NCBI RefSeq assembly: GCF_036241575.1
Contig: NZ_CP108455.1
Location: 7,485,001 to 7,549,000, forward strand
Direction: 5' to 3'
Source: Streptomyces sp. NBC_01267
GTDB taxonomy: Bacteria; Actinomycetota; Actinomycetes; Streptomycetales; Streptomycetaceae
Length of the DNA: 64,000 nucleotides
Each line of letters begins with the position of its first letter. Positions within the stretch are counted from its first letter, which is position 1. This document shows, piece by piece, positions 34,548 through 43,279 of this stretch. The position numbers and the translations under genes were made by a program. Below the pieces are notes generated by a model. It ran no database searches. It saw only the letters and a list, made by a program, of their open reading frames with translations, and was not told the origin of the DNA.

Positions 34548-36011
34548 ATGGCGTCCACGATCCCCGACCCGCCCCCGACCGTCCACGGCACGCCGGGTGC
34601 AGACGGCATACCGGCGCCGTCGGACCGGGCGGGCCGCATCGAGGTGCACGGCATCGACCACATTCCCGACCGGGAACGCCACGGCCGCGCCCGGGACCTG
34701 TTCGCCGTCTGGGCGGCGGCGAACGTCAACTATCTGAGCCTGGTGGTCGGCGGCGCGCTGATCCTGCTGGGCCTGAGCCTGGGGCAGGCGCTCGCCGTGA
34801 TCGTCGTGGGCAATCTGTTCTGGGTGCCGGTCGGCCTGCTCGCCGTCTCGGGCCCGGCCTCGGGCACGCCGAGCGAGGTGATCATGCGGGCGATGTTCGG
34901 GGTACGCGGCAACCGGGTGAACATCGCGGTGGTCGGCTGGATGATCTGTATCTGCTACATCGCCCTCAATCTGGCCGCCGCCGCGCTGGCAGCCTTCTCG
35001 CTCGTCGAGAAGGCCGGGATCACGCCGAACACGGGGGTCAAGATCGTCGTCGTGGTGATCATCGCCGCGCTCACCCTGACCATCAGCGTCTACGGGCACG
35101 CCATGATCGTGAAGCTGTACCTCCCGATCACCGTCGTCCTCGGTGCCGCCTTCGCCGTCGTGGCCTTCAGCGTGCTCGGGCACGCCGACTTCGGCTACCA
35201 ACCCGCGAAGCCGCTGACCGGCGGCGCGCTGTGGGCGGCCCTCGCCGGTGGTGTCACCCTCATCGCCTCGGGCCCGCTCTCGTACACCAACAGCGCCGAC
35301 TTCTCCCGCTACCTGCCCCGTACGACATCCCCGAAGGCGATCGTGGGCTGGACCGCGCTCGGCGGATTCCTGCCCGGCGTCGTCGTCTGCTCACTGGGTG
35401 CGTTCGCCGCGACCACGGTCGACATGACCGATCCGCGGAGCGCGCTGGAGACGATCCTGCCCCACTGGTTCACCCCGTTCTTCCTGCTGGCCTTGGTGCT
35501 CGGCACGATCTCCATCAACGCCATGACCGCCTACAGCTCCGGGCTGGCTCTCCAGGCCGTGGGCCTGCGCGTCCGTCGTTCCCTCAGCGTCATCGCCGAT
35601 GGAGTCCTCGGCGTCGCGCTGACCCTCTACGCGCTGCTGGTGTCCAACTTCCTGGACACCGTCAGCAACGTCCTCCAGCTCACCGTCGTCCTGCTCGGTC
35701 CCAGCATGGCCGTCTACGCCATGGACATCCTGCTGCGCCGCAACCGCTACGACGGTCCCGCACTGACCGACGAGAGTCCGGGCAGCCCCTTCTGGTTCAC
35801 CGGAGGCGTCAACCGGGCCGGCGCCCTGGCGCTCACGACGGGCACGGCCGCGGCTGCCCTCAGCGTGAACACCCTGTACACGGGCCCGCTCGCCCGAGCC
35901 CTGGGCGGGGTGGACCTCGCCCTGCCGGTCGGCATCGCCGTGGCCTCGGCCGTCTACGTGACCCTCGTACGGCGCGCCCGCAGTGGCCTCGGTGCGAGTC
36001 CACAGGCCTGA
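34548..36011 (+). CDS. NCS1 family purine/cytosine permease
   Basis: About 487 residues with twelve predicted membrane helices, ATG 34548 after GGAGGG. RARDLFAVWAAANVNYLSLVVGGAL, SYTNSADFSRYLPRTTSPKAIVGW and NAMTAYSSGLALQAVGLRVRR are NCS1 (CodB/Fcy-type) signatures. It should import a nucleobase or related heterocycle with a cation. The ligand may be the substrate of the divergent amidohydrolase. An earlier in-frame ATG at 34479 overlaps the TetR promoter and is less likely. Confidence 0.9.
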   Translation: MASTIPDPPPTVHGTPGADGIPAPSDRAGRIEVHGIDHIPDRERHGRARDLFAVWAAANVNYLSLVVGGALILLGLSLGQALAVIVVGNLFWVPVGLLAVSGPASGTPSEVIMRAMFGVRGNRVNIAVVGWMICICYIALNLAAAALAAFSLVEKAGITPNTGVKIVVVVIIAALTLTISVYGHAMIVKLYLPITVVLGAAFAVVAFSVLGHADFGYQPAKPLTGGALWAALAGGVTLIASGPLSYTNSADFSRYLPRTTSPKAIVGWTALGGFLPGVVVCSLGAFAATTVDMTDPRSALETILPHWFTPFFLLALVLGTISINAMTAYSSGLALQAVGLRVRRSLSVIADGVLGVALTLYALLVSNFLDTVSNVLQLTVVLLGPSMAVYAMDILLRRNRYDGPALTDESPGSPFWFTGGVNRAGALALTTGTAAAALSVNTLYTGPLARALGGVDLALPVGIAVASAVYVTLVRRARSGLGASPQA

Positions 36012-36828
36012 GCCCGCCGGACGGCCGGGGTGCGGCAGAGGGCCGCGACGGTGGTGGCCGTCGACTGCGGGCGGACGCACTCGGCAGCGGCCGGATCACC
36101 GGCCTGGGTTCCAATTCGCGAGCGGCATCGCAAGGGGATCGGCTTCGCATTTGATCACTTGCCCGATAAGGCGAAGTGCGGAAACCGTTCCTGACTCCCG
36201 ATCGAATGACGGCAGAACCTATGAGAGGCCCATTGGCCGGTCGGTGCGGAACTCGCGGTCTCGGCGGTGGAATTCCGCCCCGCACACGGGAATGCGGAGC
36301 CGTCTCTCTGTCTCATACGGGGCCGCCTCTCTGTCTTTTGAAGTGTGTACGGGGCGGGAGTTGCGACGCGACAGGTAGTCAGGAACGAGGCTCGCGCGGT
36401 CAATTCGACCGTATCGGTGAGGTCGGGTCCGGTCGGGTGTCGGTCGGGTGCCGGTGGGGCAGGGGTGCGCAATCGCGCAGATCCGCCCTCATGGGTGGCG
36501 AGAGGCCTTCGACTCCCTGAATGCTTATGGGGCATTTGTCTGGTTTGTTACTAGGGGTGGCATCTGCGGTTCTATGATGGTTTGTTGCACTTTGTGGCGG
36601 TTGATTGAGGCGATGATTTCCGCGCGGTCATGATCTGCGTCACGGCGTCGGCGGACCGCCGATCAGGCCCTCGCGGCCACCTCCCCCGCAGGGAAGGAAA
36701 GTTGAGCTGTTTGATCTAGGGAGGGAATGCGAATCCATTCCGCCCGGATTCAGACATGCCATAGCGCTCCGTATTCGGGACTTGTTTTGTCTCGGCCTTC
36801 TCGCTTACGTTCTCGTTCGATCCGGACG
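36012..36828. other. long intergenic leader region, no gene recognised
   Basis: About 0.8 kb with lower GC and mixed codon use in every frame. No open frame here has a plausible start and bias. The right end contains a possible riboswitch promoter: TTGTTT (36782-36787), a 17-nt spacer and TTACGT (36805-36810), which would start transcription shortly before the riboswitch aptamer. Confidence 0.45.
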
Positions 36829-37000
36829 GACCGCCGAATCCTGCCGCTGTCCGGAAAACCCAACCCACTCACCTATGGCAGGAGCGGGGAACCCAGGTAA
36901 GACGCCGATCCGGAACACGGACCGGCTTGGGGTTAAGTCGCACTCCACGTGCGGCCGGGCATCTCCAGCCCGAACCCGACAGCTCACCTCGTAGGCGACG
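36829..37000 (+). promoter_or_regulatory. ydaO-type cyclic di-AMP riboswitch
   Basis: The leader of the LysM/SLT gene contains the conserved ydaO blocks in order. These are CCGCCGAATCCTGCCG, ATGGCAGGAGCGGGGAACCC, CTTGGGGTTAAGTCGC, GGGCATCTCCAGCCCGAACC and CGACAGCTCACCTCGTAGGC. This is the aptamer known upstream of Streptomyces and other actinobacterial cell-wall hydrolases (rpf and swl genes), where c-di-AMP binding lowers expression. The gene's ribosome-binding site (GAGAGGAAA) follows shortly after. Confidence 0.9.
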
Positions 37001-37015
37001 GAGAGGAAATTCGTC

Positions 37016-37807
37016 ATGCCCGTACTGGGTAAGAACCGTCGTCCCATGAACAGCCGCCTCGCCCGACGCCTCATCGCGGTGGGCACCGGCAGCGCCGCAC
37101 TGGCGATCCCGCTGGTGGCCGCGACCAGCGCCTCGGCGGCGACGCCGTCGGCACAGCATGTCGCCGCCGAATCTGCTCCGGCAGCGACCGGCGCCACTCA
37201 GAAGGGAAGCTCCGCGACCTACACCGTGGTCTCGGGCGACTCCCTTTCCAAGATCGCACAGGCCCACTCCGTGGGCGGCGGCTGGAAGAAGCTGTACCAG
37301 GACAACCGTGAGGCCGTCGGCGGCAACCCCTCGCTGATTCTCCCCGGCCTCAAGCTGACGCTCGGCGAGAAGGCCGCGTCGGAGGCGACGGCCGGATCCA
37401 CCGCGGGTCACAGCGCCACCCAGGCCGACGCCCGGAACGCGTCGACCGGTGCGACCACCGCGACCCCGGCCACCACGAAGACGTACGCCAACAACCTGGA
37501 CGGCTGGATCAAGCAGTCGCTGGACATCATGAGCGCGCACAACATCCCGGGCACCTACGACGGCATCTACCGCAACGTGATGCGTGAGTCCTCGGGCAAC
37601 CCGCAGGCCATCAACAACTGGGACTCCAACGCCGTGGCCGGAACCCCGTCGAAGGGTCTGCTCCAGGTCATCGCTCCGACGTTCCAGACGTACCACGTGG
37701 CCGGCACGTCGATGGACAGCTACGACCCGGTCGCCAACATCACGGCCGCGTGCAACTACGCCGCCGCCACGTACGGCTCGATCGACAACGTGAACGGCCC
37801 GTACTGA
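37016..37807 (+). CDS. secreted LysM plus SLT-type lytic transglycosylase
   Basis: A 263-residue exported wall hydrolase. The basic N-terminus and hydrophobic helix (LIAVGTGSAALAIPLVAATSASA) form a signal peptide. A LysM domain (about residues 68-117, TYTVVSGDSLSKIAQAHSVGG) is followed by an Ala/Thr linker. The C-terminal SLT domain holds the catalytic glutamate in YRNVMRESSGNPQAINNWD and GLLQVIAPTFQTY. It cleaves peptidoglycan during growth or spore germination. Expression is controlled by the c-di-AMP riboswitch upstream. The start is set by GAGAGGAAATTCGTC-ATG. Confidence 0.93.
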   Translation: MPVLGKNRRPMNSRLARRLIAVGTGSAALAIPLVAATSASAATPSAQHVAAESAPAATGATQKGSSATYTVVSGDSLSKIAQAHSVGGGWKKLYQDNREAVGGNPSLILPGLKLTLGEKAASEATAGSTAGHSATQADARNASTGATTATPATTKTYANNLDGWIKQSLDIMSAHNIPGTYDGIYRNVMRESSGNPQAINNWDSNAVAGTPSKGLLQVIAPTFQTYHVAGTSMDSYDPVANITAACNYAAATYGSIDNVNGPY

Positions 37808-37830
37808 TCGACCCGCTCCACCCGCAGCGC

Positions 37831-37867
37831 AGCCCCGGCCGGAAGTGTGACCACACCGGCCGGGGCT
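37831..37867. terminator. bidirectional terminator hairpin
   Basis: AGCCCCGGCCGG (37831-37842) and CCGGCCGGGGCT (37856-37867) form a perfect 12-bp stem between the convergent LysM/SLT gene and the next reverse-strand gene. Confidence 0.8.
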
Positions 37868-38411
37868 TACGGCGTCGGTGGTCCGGAAGGAACTCCGGGA
37901 GACACCACCTGCGCGGGGACGAACGGCATGTAGTGCAGATAGAACTGCGTGAGGTCGTCCCAGAGGCGGCGTTCCGCCGCGGGGTCGCGCGGTACGCCGA
38001 GCTCCAGATGGCGCAGCAGCACGTGCCGGTGGAGATCGAGGACGACCCGTACCACGCAGCGTCCTGACCCGGTCCCAGCCCGCCTCCGCGCGGGACCGGC
38101 GCCGTTCGGTACGGCGGCGCCGCACCGCGCCCAGCGCCGCTGCCCGCGAGGTCGAGGTCGACCGCGCGCAGCCAGCGCGTGTACTGCCGTACCTCGCGGA
38201 GCAGCAACTCCCGGGCTGCGTACGGCCCTTCACGTGCGGACAGTCGATCTGCCGCATCGAGCAGCGGCTGGACCTGCACGCGAAGGGTGTCGCCCTGGGG
38301 CTCGTCCGGGTGCTCGTCGAGGGCTCTGGCGAGGCCTGCCTCGATGACCAGGGACTCTTCTACGTACTGACGGTTGCCGCGGATCGTGAATCCGCCCTGC
38401 CCGGATGGCAT
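37867..38411 (-). pseudogene. hypothetical protein split by a frameshift
   Basis: The ATG at 38411 opens MPSGQGGFTIRGNRQYVEESLVIEAGLARALDEHP and reads convincingly to about 38170 (...WLRAVDLDLAG). Another frame then carries VVRVVLDLHRHVLLRHLELGVPRDPAAERRLWDD to the TAA at 37867. The two segments look like one helical protein of about 170-180 residues with an indel between 38053 and 38170, a GC-rich stretch prone to sequencing error. Function unknown, no signal peptide. Confidence 0.55.
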
Positions 38412-38572
38412 GCCGGCAGGGTAGCTCCGCCGGCCGTGGGACCGGCGGCACATGCGGGAGATGGCCGGAACCGGACGTCAACTCCGGTCACGGCGTGGGA
38501 GACCGGGCGGGCTTGTGAGCCGGGCCGAAACACGCTTTCATGGCACTTTCCCCCCACACAAGGAGACGGGTC

Positions 38573-39496
38573 ATGCGCTTGAGGAGATTGTCGACAACGT
38601 TGTCATTGGCGGTGGCCGTCGCTTTGGCGGGCCCCCTGGCGACGGCAGCATCGGCGCAGGCCGCGGCGGATCACCGCGTGGTCGTCTACTACCAGACCCA
38701 GTTCGACAACGGCTCGTACGTCTCTCCCAAGGAACTGACCGACCACGACACGGGTGTCACGGACGTGATCGTCGGCGCCGTCCACCTCAACGGTGACGGC
38801 AGCGTCACGCTCAACGACAACTCACCCGACGACGCCAAGTTCGACCAGATGTGGAGCGATCTGGCGGCGGTGCAGAGCAAGGGCGTTCACGTACTGGGCA
38901 TGGTGGGTGGCGCCGCGGTGGGCAGCTTCCAGCGGCTGGACAGCGACTTCGACACCTACTACCCGAAGCTCAAGAACGTCGTGTCCACCCACCACCTGGA
39001 CGGTCTGGACCTCGATGTCGAAGAGGGCATGTCCCTGGCCGGCGTCGAACGGGTCATCGACCAGTTGCACAGCGACTTCGGTGACGGCTTCCTCGTCACT
39101 CTGGCGCCCGTCGCCACGGCCCTGAACGGGGGAGGGAACCTCTCCGGGTTCGGTTACGACGCCCTCTACCGGGACAAGGGATCGTCCATCAGCTGGTTCA
39201 ACGCGCAGTTCTACTGCGGCTGGGGATCGCTGGACAGCCCCGCGGGCTACGAGGGCATCGTCGGACACGGGGTCGTCCCGGCCTCGAAGGTGGTGGCGGG
39301 CACCCTGACCAACCCGGCCAACTGCGGCAGCGGATACGTCCCCATGGACACGCTCACATCGACCGTCTCCCAACTCTCCAAGGAGTACAGGGACTTCGGC
39401 GGCGTAGCGGGATGGGAGTACTTCAATTCCGACCCGGGCGGGACAGCTGCCCCCTGGGAGTGGGCCGCGAACATGTCTTCGGCCATGAACGGGTGA
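38573..39496 (+). CDS. secreted GH18 family glycoside hydrolase (Endo-H/chitinase-like)
   Basis: A 307-residue exported enzyme. ATG 38573 follows CAAGGAGACGGG. A signal peptide ends near AASAQAA. The GH18 catalytic motif DxxDxDxE is at Asp143, Asp146, Asp148 and Glu150 (LDGLDLDVEEG), and YYQTQFDNG and SWFNAQFYCGWGS line the barrel. The size and short form resemble endo-beta-N-acetylglucosaminidases (Endo H type) and single-domain chitinases. It would cleave the GlcNAc-GlcNAc bond of N-glycans or chitin. No carbohydrate-binding module is present. Confidence 0.9.
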   Translation: MRLRRLSTTLSLAVAVALAGPLATAASAQAAADHRVVVYYQTQFDNGSYVSPKELTDHDTGVTDVIVGAVHLNGDGSVTLNDNSPDDAKFDQMWSDLAAVQSKGVHVLGMVGGAAVGSFQRLDSDFDTYYPKLKNVVSTHHLDGLDLDVEEGMSLAGVERVIDQLHSDFGDGFLVTLAPVATALNGGGNLSGFGYDALYRDKGSSISWFNAQFYCGWGSLDSPAGYEGIVGHGVVPASKVVAGTLTNPANCGSGYVPMDTLTSTVSQLSKEYRDFGGVAGWEYFNSDPGGTAAPWEWAANMSSAMNG

Positions 39497-39549
39497 CTGC
39501 CTGAGCCGATTGCCCCGGCCGGGCGGAGGCGTCCGGAAGGAGAGGCGGC

Positions 39550-40608
39550 TCAGCCGTCGGCCGGGGTGACGGAGCCCAGTTCGTACAGCAGGGCGTACGC
39601 GGTCTTGACGATCCGGCACGCGCGGTCGTGCCGGGTCGCCGTCCCGGCGATGCCGGTGCCCGAAGCGGGGTGGTACCCCGCGAACACCTGCTGTCCGAAG
39701 CTGGCCCCGGCGTGGAAGAACATCGGGCCGCCCGGGGCCGGATGCCGGAACCAGGTGAGCGTGTGGGTGTGGCGGTGCCCCGGCCCCCGCCGCAGCAGGG
39801 GGATCTGGACCTTCCGCAGCGCACCGTCCAGCGGGGTCGAAGCGGGGTACAGATGCGCCTCGGCGTACGTGAGCAGATCCGCCGGGGTGGCACGGACGGC
39901 TCCGGCCGGGGCGAAGCCGGTCATCACGGAACGCGGCAGCGGGGTGCGGCCGTCGCTCCGATGGCCCGTTGCCTCGCCGAAGGCGGAATCGTCACCGTCA
40001 CCACTGCCGGGGTCCGTGGTGGCACCGGTCAGCCGCAGCGGCTCCAGCACCCGGTCCGCCAGCAGGGCGGCGTATCGCGTGCCGGTGGCGTGCTCCAGGG
40101 CCGAACCGAGCAGCGCCAGACCGAAGTTGGAGTAGTGCCAGCGGCTGCCGGGGGCGTGCCGGGTGCGGGTCCGGGCGAAGGCGTGCAGCAGCCGGCCGGT
40201 GTCGTAGTGCGCGTAGCCGTTCGCGTACGGCCGCAGGACCGCCCCGGCGATCATGTCGCGGGGCACGCGGGGCAGTCCGGAGGTGTGGGTGGCGAGGTGC
40301 CGCAGGGTGATGCGGCGCGCGTACCGGGGGAGTCGGGGCGGCAGCGGCAGGTGGTCGGCGACGGCGTCGTCGACGGACAGTTCACCGCAGCGGTCCAGTT
40401 CGGCGAGGAGCAACCCGGTGAACGTCTTGGACAGCGAGCCGAGTTCGTAACGCAGAGACGCACGCGGCAGCACGGGAGCGGGGGTGGTGCCGCCGCTGAC
40501 GACGGTCCGGCGACGGTTCCGGGTGACGGCGAGGACGACATCCGGGGCTCGGACCTCCGTCAGCGCGTGCTCCAGACGTTCACGCAGTGCGGTGTCGTCG
40601 TCGCTCAC
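39550..40608 (-). CDS. PBP-like/class C beta-lactamase-fold serine hydrolase in the peptide operon
   Basis: About 352 residues from GTG 40608, which overlaps the upstream stop (GTGA). Active-site motifs: Ser58-Leu-Ser-Lys61 (ELGSLSKTFTG), HYSNFG (Y-x-N) and the third box as FFHAGASFG. No signal peptide is apparent, so unlike most penicillin-binding relatives it probably works in the cytoplasm as an esterase, amidase or peptidase/ligase-like enzyme. It is last in a five-gene coupled operon with a small peptide, which hints at acting on that peptide or on a product of the operon (inference). Confidence 0.85.
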   Translation of the reverse strand: MSDDDTALRERLEHALTEVRAPDVVLAVTRNRRRTVVSGGTTPAPVLPRASLRYELGSLSKTFTGLLLAELDRCGELSVDDAVADHLPLPPRLPRYARRITLRHLATHTSGLPRVPRDMIAGAVLRPYANGYAHYDTGRLLHAFARTRTRHAPGSRWHYSNFGLALLGSALEHATGTRYAALLADRVLEPLRLTGATTDPGSGDGDDSAFGEATGHRSDGRTPLPRSVMTGFAPAGAVRATPADLLTYAEAHLYPASTPLDGALRKVQIPLLRRGPGHRHTHTLTWFRHPAPGGPMFFHAGASFGQQVFAGYHPASGTGIAGTATRHDRACRIVKTAYALLYELGSVTPADG

Positions 40609-41528
40609 GCGGCGGTCCCGGCCGACAGGGCCCGGGAAGTGGCCATGGCGGACGCGAAGGCCGCGACCAGCGTCGGATGGTGCACGAAGTCGAACACCTC
40701 GGCGCGGTCGCCCTCCGGCATGGCCTGCTGGACCGGCATCGCTCCGTCCGGTGCCTGGGCCGCGGCGTACTGTTCCCACAACTCGCCGTCGAGTGTGGGA
40801 CGGGGCAGACAGGCGTCCACGACGAGCAGTTCACCGAGCAGGTCCCAGTGCCTGAGTTCGGCCCAGTCCTCCAGCCAGGCGGGCAGGTACAGCGCCAGGT
40901 AGTCGGCGACGGCGGGCGGGATGCCTTCCGGCGACTCGCCCCAGTTCGTGAGGTGGAAGACGGTGTGCGTGATGTCGTACGCGATGTGCAGCTGCACGGT
41001 CCACGGCTCGGGGGTCCTGCCCAGCCAGCTGTCGGCCAGTGCCCGGCCGAAGTCACTGCTCGGCGGGAGTCCGAGCTTGCGTTCGGCGTTGAGCACCCCG
41101 AGCCGTCGGTTGGGCAGCATTTCCAGGGCCCGCCAGCTCTCGGTGCGCCGGGACAGGGCGATCCCGCTGTCGACCTCGGGGTGCCGGTATCCCAGTTCGT
41201 GGAAGCACGCGTAGATCTCCAGCGGCACGGGCGAGAGGGGCTCGTCGAACTGGAGGCCGGCCAGCACGTTGCCGCCGTCCAGGAGGTCGCGCCATGCGAA
41301 GTCGAGCAGGCTGGTGGACCGTTCGTGCTGCCGGCTCCCGGCCACACCCTCGCGGGACAGCACCCCCATGTTGATCACCAGCTCGCCGATCGGCTTGAGC
41401 CGTTCGACGAGGGAGCTGCCGGTGGTGCGGTCCTCCTCGGTCAGCCGGAAGAGATCGCGGTTGTCGTCCAGCCAGGCCAGCGCCCGGTCGCCGACGTCGT
41501 GCAGGAGCGCGGGGGGTGCGGTGGTCAC
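40605..41528 (-). CDS. unknown family, paralogue A of the peptide operon
   Basis: A 307-residue protein, GTG 41528 overlapping the previous stop and its own stop overlapping the next GTG. I do not recognise a named family with certainty. It is a diverged duplicate of the gene at 41525-42580. Shared motifs are LNAERKLGLPP, EPW, the histidine pair YDITHTVFHLTNWG, ADYLALYLPAWLE, ACLP, AQAPDGAMP and HHPTLVAAFA. The QxPDG and xHxTLVxAFA strings resemble turns of alpha/alpha-toroid proteins such as terpene cyclases, an untested structural guess. All helical, soluble. Confidence 0.75.
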   Translation of the reverse strand: MTTAPPALLHDVGDRALAWLDDNRDLFRLTEEDRTTGSSLVERLKPIGELVINMGVLSREGVAGSRQHERSTSLLDFAWRDLLDGGNVLAGLQFDEPLSPVPLEIYACFHELGYRHPEVDSGIALSRRTESWRALEMLPNRRLGVLNAERKLGLPPSSDFGRALADSWLGRTPEPWTVQLHIAYDITHTVFHLTNWGESPEGIPPAVADYLALYLPAWLEDWAELRHWDLLGELLVVDACLPRPTLDGELWEQYAAAQAPDGAMPVQQAMPEGDRAEVFDFVHHPTLVAAFASAMATSRALSAGTAA

Positions 41529-42580
41529 GGTGTCGCCTCGCTTTCCGTGAGGGGTCCGGGGCCCGGGTGGGCGGGGGCCGGCTGTGCTCCGGCGCGGGCC
41601 AGAGTGGCAGCGAAGGCGGTCACCAGCGTCGAGTGGTAGGAGGCCCTGAAGGCCTCGCCGGGGTCGCCGGGTTCGCCAGGGTCGCCGGGGTCGCCGGGGG
41701 AGTCATCTGCCGGTGGTGCGGTGCCCGACTCGGGCACACCACCGTCCGGTGCCTGCGCGGTGGCCAGCCGTTCCCAGGCCGACGCGTCGTACGGAGCGGT
41801 GGGTAGACATGCCGATACAGCGAGCAGTTCGCCTGCCAGGTCCCACAGTTGTTCGTCCAGCCAGCACTCCAGCCAGGCCGGGACCCACAGCCGCAGGTAG
41901 TCGGCGAGCGCGGCGGGCATCCGATGGCAGGCCCGTCCCCAGTCGGTGAGGTGGAAGACGTCGTGGGTGATGCCGTACACGGCCCGGCGGTCCAGCGCCC
42001 ACGGTTCGGGCCGGGAACCGAGTCCGGTCTTGGCGAGCACGGCGTCGAAGTCGGTGTGGGGCGGGAGACCGATCCGCCGCTCGGCATTGAGCACCGCGAG
42101 CGTCCGGGTGTGATCCTCGCGGGCCACCCGCCAGCAGCGCAGCCGCGTCGTGGTCGACACCAGGTCCTCGACGGACGCGTTCCGCAGCCCGGCGCGGGCG
42201 AAGATGCCGTAGAGCTCCACGGGGTACGTGGCCTGCGGCTCGGCACGGACGAGATCGGCGAAGAGATCGCCGTGCCGGGACTCCTGCCAGGCAAAGGCGA
42301 ACAGGTCGTCGGCCAGGCCACGGATCTCCGGCAGCGGGTGCAGCGCGCCGATCAGGTGGGTCAGTTCGGCCAGTTCACCCAGCGGTTTGATCGTGGTGTT
42401 GGGATCGGCGTCCGTCGTGACGTTCGCGGGCAGCCGGAAGGACGGCCGCATGCCGTCGATACGGCGCAGCGCCCGCCCGGCCGTCCGGTCCAGCAGCTCC
42501 CGGTCCACGCGGTCGTGGGAAGGGCCCTGGTTCGGGCGGTCCCGGCCCACGTGGTCGAGGGCCGGTCCGGCGCCACTCAC
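41525..42580 (-). CDS. unknown family, paralogue B of the peptide operon
   Basis: A 351-residue protein, GTG 42580. It is similar to the downstream gene along most of its length: LNAERRIGLPP, PEPW, YGITHDVFHLTDWG, ADYLRLWVPAWLE, ACLP, AQAPDGGVP and YHSTLVTAFAATL. The conserved ITHxVFHLTxWG suggests a metal-, heme- or substrate-binding histidine pair. It differs by an N-terminal extension and a repetitive Gly-Asp-Pro linker (GDPGDPGEPGDPG) near residue 300. Two diverged copies side by side point to a heterodimer or to sequential steps. Confidence 0.75.
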   Translation of the reverse strand: MSGAGPALDHVGRDRPNQGPSHDRVDRELLDRTAGRALRRIDGMRPSFRLPANVTTDADPNTTIKPLGELAELTHLIGALHPLPEIRGLADDLFAFAWQESRHGDLFADLVRAEPQATYPVELYGIFARAGLRNASVEDLVSTTTRLRCWRVAREDHTRTLAVLNAERRIGLPPHTDFDAVLAKTGLGSRPEPWALDRRAVYGITHDVFHLTDWGRACHRMPAALADYLRLWVPAWLECWLDEQLWDLAGELLAVSACLPTAPYDASAWERLATAQAPDGGVPESGTAPPADDSPGDPGDPGEPGDPGEAFRASYHSTLVTAFAATLARAGAQPAPAHPGPGPLTESEATP

Positions 42581-43263
42581 GAGCCGGGTCCGCGGAAACG
42601 CCGGGCGGCCGAGATGTGCAGGCTCACCCGTGCGTCGCCGCGGCTCATGTGGCGGACGAACGCCAGCCCGGACTCCAGGCCGAGAGAGGCCGGGACGTCC
42701 GTACGGGCCAGCCAGCGCCCCACGCCCGCAGCCTGGAGCCAGTCACGCCGGCGTACGGCGCGTACGAATCCCCTGGCCAGGTCATCCGTACGGGCGGCCA
42801 GTGCCTCGGCGAGCGCGGGGGCCAGGCCGGGCAGGGACAGTGCCGCCAGTTGCGAGGCGCGGTGCGCCAGCGCCGGCCAGGGAGCGAGACGGACCCATTC
42901 CGCGCCGACCGGCTGCGGGGGCGGCCAGGCGCCGCCGGGCAGAAAGACCCGGGAGGCTTCCACCAGCCCCTGGTAGTTCCATACCGAGATGTCGGAAGCG
43001 CCCGCGCCCGGGGGGTAGGCGGCGAGTGCCCCGCGGACCATCGATTCGTCCTCGCGGCCACGGGCGGCCTGGCGGGTCGCCGCGTAGGGCGCCAGCACGT
43101 CGGCGCCCAGGACGCGGATCGCCGCCAGCGCGACTGCCTCGTCCGCCACCAGAACACCGGACAGCGCATAGGAGCCGCCCTCGCCAAGGGCGAGCGCGAC
43201 TCCGTGTGCGACATCGGCGACGGCAGCGCTCAGTACACTGTTCCCCTGCACCTGCTCGGCCAA
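42577..43263 (-). CDS. hypothetical protein of the peptide operon
   Basis: A 228-residue protein with a probable TTG start at 43263, seven bases after AGAGGGGAAAA. Alanine-rich and helical (SAAVADVAHGVALALGEGG ... VADEAVALAAIRVLG), with a middle aromatic segment (SDISVWNYQGLVEAS) and a basic C-terminus (SLHISAARRFRGPGS). No membrane segment or catalytic motif is recognised. Its stop overlaps the next start by GTGA. It is 16 bp downstream of the 61-residue peptide gene, so the operon is continuous. Confidence 0.7.
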   Translation of the reverse strand: MAEQVQGNSVLSAAVADVAHGVALALGEGGSYALSGVLVADEAVALAAIRVLGADVLAPYAATRQAARGREDESMVRGALAAYPPGAGASDISVWNYQGLVEASRVFLPGGAWPPPQPVGAEWVRLAPWPALAHRASQLAALSLPGLAPALAEALAARTDDLARGFVRAVRRRDWLQAAGVGRWLARTDVPASLGLESGLAFVRHMSRGDARVSLHISAARRFRGPGS

Positions 43264-43279
43264 TGTTTTCCCCTCTGCC

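Noticed and set aside
36012..36828. Possible genes in the long leader upstream of the riboswitch
   Set aside because: Open frames there lack codon bias and ribosome-binding sites on both strands.
39501..39553. CTGAGCCG/CGGCTCAG inverted repeat between the GH18 and serine hydrolase genes
   Set aside because: The arms are only 8 bp with a 37-nt loop and overlap a stop codon, so a terminator is not convincing.
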